Source: Mesostigma viride (taxonomy: Eukaryota; Streptophyta; Mesostigmatophyceae; Mesostigmatales; Mesostigmataceae). Taken from it: 64,000 nucleotides of DNA. Positions 41,100 to 52,000 of the stretch are shown here, one piece after another. The notes beneath the pieces were generated by a model. That model was not told where the DNA came from and ran no database searches. It worked only from the letters and a program-made list of their open reading frames with translations. Each line of letters begins with the position of its first letter. The first letter of the stretch is position 1. The position numbers and the translations under genes are program-made. The stretch lies in the NCBI GenBank assembly GCA_009746045.1, contig RPFO01000253.1, positions 2,509,888 through 2,573,887 of the forward strand, read 5' to 3'.

Positions 41100-41620
41100 G
41101 GGGTTACTAACTTACTGAGTGGTCCTTAGCGCCTTGTCATGTGGTCATATAGGAAACCCATCAACTTGAGCAGTTCTTGTCGCAATGACCCCCCACATTG
41201 AGCATGCGTTGCCGTCAGCGTGCAAGAGTTGATTATGTGTGCTTTGGTCAGTTTGCAGATGTCTTTGATGAAGAAGGAGGTGCTAGTGTGGCTAAATGGT
41301 TACTCTAATTTCCTTGTAGCGTCTACATGGGTGGCCGTCTTGGAATGGTTGTAACTTGGGCAGTTCTTGTCAGAATGGCGTCAAACCTTGAACATAGGAG
41401 GTACCATATGTGCAGAGAATGGTAGTATGTGGTTTGGCCAGTTTTCATGAGGCTTAGATGTATAAAGGGGTGTTAGTGTGGTTAAATACTAGCTAAAACC
41501 TCCCTTAGCTTCGTCACAGGTGGCAATCCAGGAATATCCATCAAATAGGGCTGCGCTTGTCAGAATGACCTGAAAATTTGGGGCTGCATGTCCCCCAACC
41601 TCTAGTATTTGGGAATATAT
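41100..41620 (+). repeat. Degenerate tandem repeat of about 180-190 bp
   Basis: Copies near 41165, 41350 and 41545 share a phrase like AACTTGGGCAGTTCTTGTC(A/G)(G/C)AATG followed by CTTGA or TTGG. Divergence is high. Confidence 0.5.
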
Positions 41621-41797
41621 GATTTGGCCCTATTCCATGTGTTTATGATTTGATAATTTTTTTTTTCATTAAAAAAGTACCCTTTTTGCGGGAAAATCCA
41701 TCAATGTGTGTAAACATGATTATTTTGTGCTCAAAATTAGGTAGCATTTCTCAAAAGTCAGGGAACTATATGGGAATATATGATTTGGTCCCAATAT

Positions 41798-42460
41798 CAA
41801 AGAGACAACCAGCGCAGGCCAGAAATCGGGAGAATCCGGACCATGGTAGCTCGAGCCTGCCGTTATCTTTTCCGCGTTTTCGAGTCGTTCAGGATGATGA
41901 AGATGAATGGTGATGGAAATGTGTATCCTTGTGCATTGAAATTATGGCTGGCTTACGTGTGGAGCGACTAGATGACCTAGACGGTGGGGCCGGAAACAGC
42001 ATGCTTGATCAGGGCGTGTGTTTCTAGCCTAGCTGGCCGGGAGTGTCTAGTGGTGAGCACCAGTTGCTGCGATCGCTCTCCCACCATTTACGAGGAAATA
42101 CCCGCAAATGGAAAACCACTGAAAAGGTCTAGCTAGTCAGTCATCACGTTAGCCATGCCATGATTCCAAACGTCCAAGAAACTGCACACGGTGCAAAGGC
42201 AAAAAGCCGGAGGACAGCACTTTCAAATGTGCGGCGGGAACCAAAAGCCCGCGGATGCCAGAAAACATCGTGTTGCGGCAGCGACGCGACGATGTGGACA
42301 ACGAATCCAGTGCCAAGCTCGGAACGGCCGCAATATTCTGATCAGACACTCCGCAAAGGTGAAAACCTTTGCGTTCAGTGCCGGGCCGCGGAAAACGCGG
42401 AAAACGCGATCTGCAAATGAATCCGACCGGAATCGAACTGGGGACCTCTCGCCGCAATAT
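41798..42460 (-). mobile_element. Repeat R, copy 1 (retroposon), carrying a SINE-like insertion
   Basis: Begins CAAAGAGACAACC and ends near CGGCCGCAATAT on the plus strand; about 98% like 62213-62746 by eye. The flanks GGTCCCAATAT (41787-41797 and 42461-42471) are an 11-bp target duplication, so this is a retroposed copy with its 3' end at 41798 on the minus strand. A plus-strand frame near 42180-42330 encodes NCTRCKGKKPEDSTFKC, a possible zinc ribbon. The SINE-like 115-bp unit sits at its plus-strand right end. Confidence 0.75.
42337..42451 (-). mobile_element. SINE-like retroposon, short form (115 bp)
   Basis: Flanked by CCGCAATAT (42328-42336 and 42452-42460). On the minus strand it starts GGCGAGAGGTCCCC and contains GTTCGATTCC, a tRNA T-arm/B-box match. 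It ends in a hairpin (CGCAAAGGT/ACCTTTGCG; loop GAAA on the plus strand) and the palindrome CTGATCAG. It is 5'-truncated relative to the 453-bp forms. Confidence 0.75.
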
Positions 42461-42629
42461 GGTCCCAATATGTTTGCCCACTGCCCTAGGAAAAATGTGA
42501 CTAGAATAGCGTCTTTTTCTATTTTTAGCGCGTTACCGGTGCCCTGTGGGGGCTAGTACCCCCCCAAGTGGCTGGAAATTTTTTTTTTAATCATATTAAT
42601 GGTCCCCAATCATCATTGGATTTTTAGCA

Positions 42630-42920
42630 CATGCATAGGTATGGTTTCCAGAAAAGTGCCCTTTAGGGGTGTCCCCTCCCCTTAACTAATAAAACACGTG
42701 CTCCCGTTGGGGAGTCACGGAGCACCTGAGTGTGCATAACGGGTAGGGGGGCAGAGACCCCCCCCTTCCCTCACGCTACAGGCATGCCACAGGGTGCTCA
42801 ATCGGACCCGTCTAACTAAACGATCTGGGGCATCCCCTGTGGGTGCAATACATGTCCCGTGTGAGCCTTGCATTGCGATGGAGACGTGAGCAAACAAGCA
42901 GTGCTTTGCCAAGCGCATAG
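42630..42920. repeat. LINE-associated repeat containing hairpin motif copy 4
   Basis: The hairpin is at 42698-42725. Shared downstream phrases with 38470-38630 include GGCAGAGACCCCC, GGCATGCCAC and GTGGGTGCAATA. This indicates one dispersed family. Confidence 0.6.
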
Positions 42921-43057
42921 CTAGGCTGGCTGATGTCTGTTGGCTACGGCTGCCAGGTTAGGCTATGCATGGCTACGTTCTACCCTGCATTGGTATTGCG
43001 CTATGGGATGGCGATGTCAAGGTTGCGTCACCCGAGCATTGGTTCTAAATGGCTAAT

Positions 43058-43572
43058 CTAGCCCGTAGGGGGCTTCCACAGCTGGTTGATGACTATCAGC
43101 AGGTCCCCGCCCCGCCAGAACACCTTGGGCTTCTTGCATGGGGTCTTGCTTGTGGCGGAGGTATATACTCCGGCCACTGGTTGACCACGTCGCTGCTGCT
43201 GCTGAGCGGGGGTCAGGTCTTCGCCAATCCAGCGTCCAGGAGAGGTCGTGCAGCTTCTTGCAGCACGACAGGTCCTCCTTGCGAACGTGGACAGCGTAGC
43301 CCACACGAAAGATTGACCGCACCATATTGGTGACGTCGCGCCGTCCAGCTTTTTCTCGAGGTCCACTGTGAGGGTCCACATCTCAGCACCATACGTGAGA
43401 ACCGGGAGGACCAGGACCTTGAAGAGGTCCTGCTTCTTGCGCTTGCCCAGGGGCTTGCGCCCGAGGGCGTTATATTGGCTGAGTGCTTGCCAGGCGCGAG
43501 GGAGATTCCAAGGAGACAACCATGCAATGTCGGCCTCACAGCTGGGATAAAAGGAATACCAGTTGAGGGCAC
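43058..43572 (-). pseudogene. LINE reverse transcriptase C-terminal fragment
   Basis: Minus-strand frame with KVLVLPVLTYGAEMWTLTVD, the LxxxVxPxLxYGxExW motif found between the RT palm and ORF2 end of many LINEs. The following residues shift among frames, so the copy is broken. Homologous sequence lies at 61940-62165. Confidence 0.65.
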
Positions 43573-44170
43573 CCTTGACTAGCTTGTAGGTTCACACTGC
43601 ATGGACGCATACAATCATTGAGAATGATAAATTACGGTGGTGAGATGGGCATGCAACATAAGGAAAACCCCGAAAAGAAGAAGAACCCTAAAGAAAATAA
43701 TAGTTATCTGACACGGGCATGCAAGGATCACGCCAGCTGCACAAGGTGCAACTAACTACATCACAAAACTAGACACGCAGCAACATCGCTACGTACCGAC
43801 CCACCAGCCACCAGGCCTGGGAGGGATCTAGACCGCATGGGTCGCGACAAAGTCAGCTCGGGTGCGGTGGAACAACACATCATGGTTGTCTCCTTGACAT
43901 CAGCCACGGTGCGAGTGTTGGCGAGTGGTCAACAGGCGCTGCCGCCAATTACGAGGGCTACGTGCGGGCAGACCACGGGGCGGTCTGACCCTCAACTGGA
44001 CGCATACATGGCGCGTCTACGGTACGCAGATCAAGGAGACAACGGTACGTTGATGCACGCGGGGGCTGACAAATTTGATCGGTCCCATCCAATCATAAAG
44101 TTAGATCAAGTGAGACAACTATTCCACCCCATCCATCATGAAATATGTGCTACATGGCCTCCCCACGGAG
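43573..44170. other. Stretch without recognised gene
   Basis: Short frames only, including a 115-codon plus-strand frame (43837-44184) with no domain. Nothing else seen. Confidence 0.35.
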
Positions 44171-44179
44171 GCATGTTAT

Positions 44180-44632
44180 TCTGATCAGACACTCCGCAAA
44201 GGTGAAAACCTTTGCGTTCAGTGCCGGGCCGCGGAAAACGCGGAAAACGCGATCTGCAAATGAATCCGACCGGAATCGAACTGGGGACCTCTCGCACCAA
44301 TTTTGCTGACTATAGGACGGACGTCTCCGGTTACCATGGCATCGCCAACTTACACCTACAGTCATCCGCAAAAGTTCTCCTGTCCGGGGAGTGATGCAAG
44401 CCTTTCGGATTTGGTACTAGATAAATCACTCGAGATCTGTGTGTAGGAGTACTACACACGTGTCTGCACGCGAGACTTGTTCAGTCTCGCACCGTGAGAC
44501 GGGCTGAACACGGCTGAATCCTTCTTTAGAAGGGGGCGTAGCCGGTACTATCGAAATCAGCCAAGCGTATATTCTGATCAGACACTCCGCAAAGGTGAAA
44601 ACCTTTGCGTTCAGTGCCGGGCCGCGGAAAAC
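44180..44632 (-). mobile_element. SINE-like retroposon, 453-bp form with terminal direct repeats, copy 1
   Basis: Target duplication GCATGTTAT (44171-44179 and 44633-44641). Both ends carry the TCTGATCAG to GCGGAAAAC unit (about 60 bp) in direct orientation. The interior holds the T-arm-like GTTCGATTCC (minus) and further hairpins, such as GTGTGTAG/CTACACAC and GAGACT/AGTCTC. No protein frame. It is the same length as 56214-56666. Confidence 0.8.
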
Positions 44633-44641
44633 GCATGTTAT

Positions 44642-45825
44642 AATTTAATTTAATTTAATTTAATTTTTTTAACTATTCCTGTATAATTAATTATTAGTCA
44701 TGCAGTCCGTTGGCCCCGTTGGTCCATGCATGCATGGAATGAGTTAGGCACATGCACAAATAGCCACACGAGCAGCTAGCCTGCCTGCATGCATTCCTTT
44801 ACGAACCAAACTCTGCATTATCTTCTTGAGAATATACATAAAATGGAAAATAATTGTGCACACTACATGAAGGGGGTAACAAAGCAAGTTGCCACATAGC
44901 TAACAAGATGTTCTTTACTGTAGCCCTTGAAGTGTTATGAGACCAACCGTCGTGTTCAAACCATTTCAGTTAATCAAGGTTTGCCCCACGAATGCCTGAG
45001 ACAAAAACTGATAAACATCATAAGCGTTAATATCACAATTGACGCCAGTCCTTAGACAGGTCCCTTGGCAACCTCCAAAGTTAGGCAATGTGTGGAGCTG
45101 CCACCGGTGACCTCGCGATCTGGGTGAGACAGGCCAGATGACACGGATGCAACATCGGAGGGCACAGTGTGTGAGCTTATCAGACATGCAAACCCATCTG
45201 CTTATCAGACGTGTAAACCCATCTACAGGCCCTGCAGTACCTCCAACTCTCCTTCCTCAACATGATCAGCATGTAACCACCAACAGGGATACAATGTACC
45301 GTGCCGCCCAAGTGCATGTTATCCACCCCGATCACCATGAGTTCCTAACAGGTTCGTGAGAACAAAGGCACGAGCTTCCTACTCCAGGGTCCCTGCCGCT
45401 TCCCATAATGTTTTGGCCCCTTGCCACCACTCCGCCAGGCTCCCCATCCTCCACCAACCAGGATATCGTCGCTTATGGCCTCACTGCTACCACCAGCCTG
45501 AATGAGCCTTGCTGGAGAAGTGCCTTGAACTGCTGAACCAAAGTACAACCAAAGTATAACCGTCTAAGAGGCAACACACAGGCAGACCCACGCGCATGCG
45601 CATACCAGGACAAGCAAACAGACACCAAACACTGTGCTCCTACTCCTCTCAACAAATATTCTTTCAATGCATGTCTTGTATTCTTATGTCGGCTCTGCTC
45701 ACCCAGCCATCTATCCATCAAAAAAGTGCGTGGAAAGGAAAGCTAACCCGGCCAGCCTTTGCATCGCCCATGCCCCTTGCTGAACACATACCTAGCGCTC
45801 CCCCCTACAAACACGTTGCGCCGCT
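44642..45825. other. 3' flank of the coiled-coil gene, no other gene recognised
   Basis: Starts with a (TTTAA)n tract (44642-44670). Short frames only. The gene's 3' UTR and poly(A) site must lie in the right part, but no TGTAA-type signal could be fixed. Confidence 0.35.
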
Positions 45826-46094
45826 CTAACTCCCATCGTCATCGAACGTGTTGGTGCGCGTCATGGACGTCACTTCCGTGTCATCGGTCACCACCGCTGC
45901 TGCCACGCGTGCCGATCGCTGTGTCTGGTTATGGACCGCGGCCGCGGCAGCAGCGGCGCTGTGTGCGGCCGCCAGCTCCTGGGCAGCCTGCTGCGCGGCG
46001 AGCACATCCTTGAGGGGCAGCGCCTTGAGCGTGGACACGCTGCGCGCCTTGACGGCGGAACGGTCCATGAAGCCGAGCGCGGGCTTCTTGCGCT
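45826..46094 (-). CDS. Coiled-coil gene, exon 11 (terminal)
   Basis: Acceptor CCCCCCAG|AG; stop TAG at 45828-45826. Basic start (RKKPALGFMDRSAVKARS), Ala-rich middle, Thr/Asp-rich end. Confidence 0.8.
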
Positions 46095-49000
46095 CTGGGG
46101 GGGTGAGGGGGGGAGCGAAAGGGGAGGGGGGGAGTAGGAGGGGGCCAAGCAAGGGATGGTGGTGCGGCTTGGTTTAGTCTGAGGAGGTGCATTCCGTTGG
46201 GTTGGGTTGGGTTGGGTTGGGTTGGGTTGGGTCGGGTCGGGTTGGGTCGGGTCGGGTCGGGTCGGGTTGGGTCGGGTCGGGTCATCTCGGGTCGGGTCGG
46301 GTCGGGTCGGGTCGGGTCGGGTCGGGTCGGGTCGGGGTCGGGTTGGGTCAGGTCGGGTTGGGTTGGGTTGGGTTGGGTTGGGAAAGGTAGGGCGTGGTGC
46401 GGAGAAACGCGGCGGTGAGACGTGTGGCATGCATGCCATGAGTGACATGATGAAGTGTGCCAAGGCAAGCGCCAAGCGAACCTCGTAAACACCATCAATA
46501 ACATAGGAAACCCAAGGCAAAATACAGAAGTTGAAATAACCAGGAAACACTTCAAGTCGCGCATTCCAAAGATTCCATCACGGATACCACACACCAGAAC
46601 TCATAACAGAACCCTCGTATGGGGTATCCCGCTCACACACAGGAAAATTGCTTTTTGTTCACGTCATGAGCCGGTGGCGGCGCCGGTGGCAGCGGTGGCC
46701 ACATGACCGGCTGCCAATTTCGTGTGGGAAGAATGCCAGGCTATGCGAGGGCGACCCCTTCAGTCCGATTGGCTAGCCCTAGTGCTTGACAGTATGCAGG
46801 CAGCCTGTAATGTCATGTAGGCCCTATGCATGCCACCATTAAGGCACGTGAAAGGAATTAATGCATGAACCAATGAATGAATCCATGAATGAATCAACTA
46901 GTGAATTATCAATTCATAAATGCATGAATGCGGGCATCACTCACGGCTCCCATTGTTCATGACTTCGTCCTCCTCACTCTCGTAGAACAAATTGCTGTCG
47001 TCGTGGTCCTCCTCGCTGTCGTTCTCCCACGAGGGCGAAACCATGCGAGCCACCTGGCAGCATCCGGGAGGACAATGGGACACGAGGTGGCGATCCTAGT
47101 CAGGACCCGTTATAGCCACGTCCTTGTCTACCTCTTAGAAAACGTGCACAGACAAAGTGGTGTCCATGCTCAGATGGTAATTAGGACACCCCACCTTTCC
47201 ATGCCCCCATGCCCCCATGCCCCCATGCCCCCATGCCCCCATGCCCCCTTCCCATCACCTTTTCTGCTATCGCCTTCCCCCCGTTTCTCCCCTTCCCCCT
47301 CGGTCCTCGCATACTCCTTCCTCCTTATGTCCCCCAAAAGCCCCTCATAGCCCCCCAAAGCTCCCTGTCAAAAGTCTTCCAGACCCCCTAACCCCAGAAA
47401 GACACTCCCCCGCCCACCCGCTTCTCCACCCCCCCCCCAAAACCCACCGGCGAGAGCAGCCCGGCGTTCTTCTTTCGCCACATCAGCTTCTGCATGTTGA
47501 TCGCGTCGGCACTCACGGCCATGCGGCCCGACAAGACCTCCGGGTCCACCACCGCCAGCAGCACCTCCAGCACGCGCCCGCTCTCCCCCAACAGCCTTAC
47601 CAGCTCCTCGTGGACCTCCAGCGGCTCCGACCCATCCCCGCCGCCACCGATCACCATCCCCTCCTCGTCTGCACCACCCTCACCGATGCTGACCAACGCG
47701 TTGCTCACCGACCGGAGGTCGCCGGCCCCGCTATGGACCTCGTCCTCCTCATCCTCATCTGACAGGAGTGACGAGAGCGATGTAGCGCGTGCGAGTGCGG
47801 ACAATTTATTGGAAGAATCCCCCTCGCCGGTGCTTGTGCTCGTGTTTGCTTCCTCGCTCATGCGTCCCGACTTGACCGAGGGGGAGCCAGGGCCCCCTGA
47901 CCCAGACACCACTGAGACCACGGGCGCGGGGCTACCCCCATCCTCGCCCTCGCTATCGGCCGAGAGGCCACTCACGGGGGACTTGACACGTTGGAGCTGC
48001 GAGAGCGAACGGCGCCGCCCGTGGTCCTTGATCACCTTGTCCAGCTCCTTGTGGGGTGGTTGCGGGTGCGGGTGTGAGTGGCTGCGGCCGCGACCGTGCT
48101 TGGGACCTGCGTCCTTGGCGGGTCGCTGCGGCTGCGCAGTCTCCGCCATGACGGCTTCGACGCGGAAGACCAGGTTGACCAGGCCGTCGCGCGCGGTGAG
48201 GAGGGTCTGTGGGGGCAGCCGGCACGTGAAAGTTTGGATTCAATTAAAACTCTCATGCATTGCACAAGGCACACGGCACGTGGCAAATGGCGCACGGCAC
48301 ATAAAAATTGGAATGAAACCACACTACGCCTCAAGCATGGCCCATGACAAGTGTGCCATTGATTGCTTGATCGGTTGCTTGGCTCCCTAGGTGGCTGGCC
48401 CCGCGCGAGGGAGCACGATGGGTGTGCGCACGACACGCACGCAGGCATCAGTGAGACAGCCCCTGATGGGCATACTTGCATATTTCGTTATGCTTCGCGG
48501 CAGACCCTATAACGCAGTTGGCTTCCACTTCTTTACTTACTGATCATCGTTTCCAGCCAGAGGACATTTGGCAGGTTGGCATGTACAGTGCAACGCCGGC
48601 CCCTGGTTACCCTGTGGCTTTAAGAACCAGGGCAAGTGCCATTCCAATCTCAGAGCTGGGCCGGCACCGAATTCCGCTCTTCCCTGCCATCACCCACCAC
48701 CTCGCATGCCGTTAATCCCACCCCACCCCACCCCCACCCCCACCCCACCCCCACCCCCACCCCCACCCCCACCCCCCACCCCCACCCCACCCCCACCCCA
48801 CCACCCCCACCCCCGCTCCCCCCCGCTCCCCCTTCCCCCCCTTCCCCCCTTCCCCCCTTCCCCCCTTCCCCCCTTCCCCCCTTCCCCCCTTCCCCCCTTC
48901 CCCCCTTCCCCCCTTCCCCCCTTCCCCCCTTCCCCCCTTCCCCCCTTCCCCCCTTCCCCCCCTTCCCCCCTTCCCCCTTCCCCCCTTCCCCCCTTCCCCC

Positions 49001-52000
49001 TTCCCTTCCCCCCTTCCTTCCCCCTTCCCCCCTTCCCCCCCCCCCCCTTCCCCCCTTCCCCCCTTCCCCCTTCCCCCTTCCCCCCTTCCCCCCTTCCCCC
49101 CTTCCCCCCCGCCCCGCTCACCTTTTCCATCTTGCTCCACTTGCGCCACACCTGCGTGACCGACTTGGCAGCATTGCGGATTTCCTCCCGTGTGTCGTTG
49201 ACCACCTTGCTGCGAGCCCACACAGCAACGGGGGGGAAGGGAGAGGGGCACAAGGGTGTGTGTGGGGGGAGGAATCAACAAACCCAAACAAGAGTGATAG
49301 CGGTGGTGGGCTAGCGCACGGCAAGGAAAGGGGTTTGACGTCACGATGCGTGACAGCCACGGTGGGCGAGCACATGGCATGGCGAAGCGGGGGTGGGGAG
49401 GTAACTCCCAGAATACAACGTGACAGCGGCGGTGGGCGAGCGCGTGGCATGGGGAGGCGGGGGTCAGGAGGTAACTCCCAGAATACAACGTGACAGCGGC
49501 GGTGGGCGAGCGCATGGCATGGGGAGGCGGGGGTCAGGAGGTAACTCCCAGAATACAACGTGACAGCGGCGGTGGGCGAGCGCATGGCACTTGGGGGAGA
49601 GAGTTGGCATCACAGTATGTGAGAGGGACGGCACGTGGCGGCCATGCCACAAGAGACAGGGTAGGGGCCCATGCCACACATAGGGCAGCTGGTGGTCACA
49701 CCAGGCGCAAGATGGTACCAAAGGGTTACTGGCGAAGACATTTCTCACATGAGCAACTGCTTGTTTTGTGCCGTGTTCACCCAAGCAACAGCGGTCGTCC
49801 CCTCACCGGAGAAGTCCGAGTGCATCCCTTGTGGGTCCCTTTCCTGGGAGGAGCTACTTGTCCCATCGCCCCTCATCGGAGCCGCGACCTGCAATTTCTT
49901 TCCTCCCCGGAACGGCCTGTCGGAGTCCTGCATCCCCTCACCCAAGCAAACGCATGCCATGCCCCTTCAAACCAAGCGACCGCGGGCATCGCCTCACCTG
50001 ATCGACTACATGCCATCTCCTTTCCACTTCCTCACCTGAGGAATTCGGTGTCGTGCGTCGCGCGGAAGATCTCGCGCTCCTTGACCAGCGCGGCCAGCTC
50101 CGTGCGCTTCTCGGCGTCACTGTAGAGAGTACATGCAGGGACGTATGGGGAGACAGCGGCGGAGCATAGACTGGGCCAACGGGTTCAAGGAAAGGATCCA
50201 CGCGCTTGATGATCCATGTCGCAGCAGAACGTTAAAGAAGACACGTTGGGGTGGCGGCGACAGGTACACATCAGTTTATGAGCCAAGCCAGCGCGCTTCT
50301 CTGTGTCGCTGTAGGAAGAGTTGTGGTATGAAGGAGGTGGCAGGGTAAGTAATATAAAAGAAATGACTGAGTTTGTGCATGAGTTTGTTGAACGGAGCTC
50401 GTTTATGGATTAGCTCCGCGCACTTCTCCGTATTTCTGCGGGGAAAGGAGAGTCACATTGGTGGGGCGGCAGCGTGTGACACCAATTAGAACCGTGAGCA
50501 AGCCCCACATGCTCCTCCGTGTTGCTGCGGGAAGGGGTATGCAGTTGGTTGGTTGGTTGGCAGGGCATGAAAGGAATTCAATATGAGGATTTCGACAACA
50601 GCATTTTGATGTGAGAAGGATGGGTCCACGCGTTTTTCCGTATCGCTCTTCAGGGGGGTGGGGTTGCGACATCAGCGTGCCAAGCAGCTGCCACAGTCTG
50701 TACAAGAAGCTCCTAGTCCATCTGTTCTGGACTGGATGCAGTCGCCCCTGCCACCCCCAGCCCCCTACCCCCCCCCCCACACACACACACACGGTCCCAC
50801 CTGAACATCACCCTGGCCTTCACGTTTTCTTGCATCAGGCAGTCTGCTGTCTTTACCATTCCAAGCACTCTCATGTACTACTTACATATGCTGGCGCTCG
50901 TCCAGCACGCTCTTCCAGTGGGCCTGCGTGTCCATCTGAGGGTGCCGCGAGGTTGGGACAAGCATGAGGGTGCATGGGGCGGGGACGCGCATCCACCATG
51001 GGGTGCAGGCAAGGATGAGCGGGCCCCGGATGGGGGCGACGCGCACGCAAGCACGAGAGAAACCACACACACATACACACACGCACCACACAGACGGCAG
51101 CACAAGGGAAACAACAAAACGCGAGCCGTGAGTTGTGACAACAAGGCATGCAGCCGGGCAACGTGAGAAGGTCATCCGGTGTATGCGGTAGGGAAACAAA
51201 GCGAGGGAGGCGGGGATGGCAGGGAAGAAGAACATCTTTGGAGATGTTTGAAGCCATCTTTAGACATTGCCTCTGATCAGGCTGTGTTATCACAAGTCCA
51301 GGCATACGTCTGTGTCATCACAACTCCAGGCATATGTCTGAGGCCCCTTAACGAATGTTCCCACTCAAGCTTGTGGGCCTCACTGGCTGCCGTTGCTTTC
51401 GCACACACACACACACACATGCCGCGGCAGGTTGTTCAAATCCCCAAACTGCCCACGCGTTCACTGTGCACCTTCACTTTTAAAGCAAGGAAGCGAGTCC
51501 ACAGTCTTGTGGCAGCAACCGCTTCTTCGTGTGGCACCCCCCGCTTCCATCAAAAGCAGCCACCGCTTCTTCGTGCGGCGCCCCCCGCTTCCATCTAAAG
51601 CAGCCACCGCTTCTTCGTGCGGCACCCCCCGCTTCCATCTAAAGCAGACACCGCTTCTTCGTGTGGCACCCCCCGCTTCCATCTAAAACAGCCACCGCTT
51701 CTTTGTGCGGCACCCCCCGCTTCCATCTAAAGCAGCCACCGCTTCTTCGTGTGGCATCCCCCGCTTCCAGCAGCCACCGCTTCTTCGTGTGGCAACTAAC
51801 GTTTACATCTAAAACAGAAACCGTGGGCTTGTGTGGCACGCGTGCCATAACAGAGTTCCACCCACCACATTGCGATACCAACGCATTCCCTGCAACTCGC
51901 CCCTGCAAATGGTTGCGCTGCCCACTCACCACGTTGCGGAATGCCGTGAGGATGTCATCGGGGTCGGCTGACCCGTTGGCCCGCGCCCGGAGCTCCGCAA

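Noticed and set aside
42337-42451. Hammerhead ribozyme in the SINE-like unit (CTGATCAG, GAAA and ATGA..CGAAC pieces)
   Set aside because: CTGATCAG does not fit the conserved CTGANGA core, and the GAAA is a hairpin loop rather than the post-stem-II element. Repeat R was also scanned by eye without a convincing core.
46192-46384. Telomere-like (GGGTT)n
   Set aside because: Not the TTTAGGG/TTTTAGGG type expected in green algae, mixed with GGGTC, and intronic in a gene that continues on both sides.
49490-51305. Several 100-210-codon frames on both strands
   Set aside because: They lie in introns 5-7 and overlap minisatellites; only the short spliced exons fit one continuous protein.
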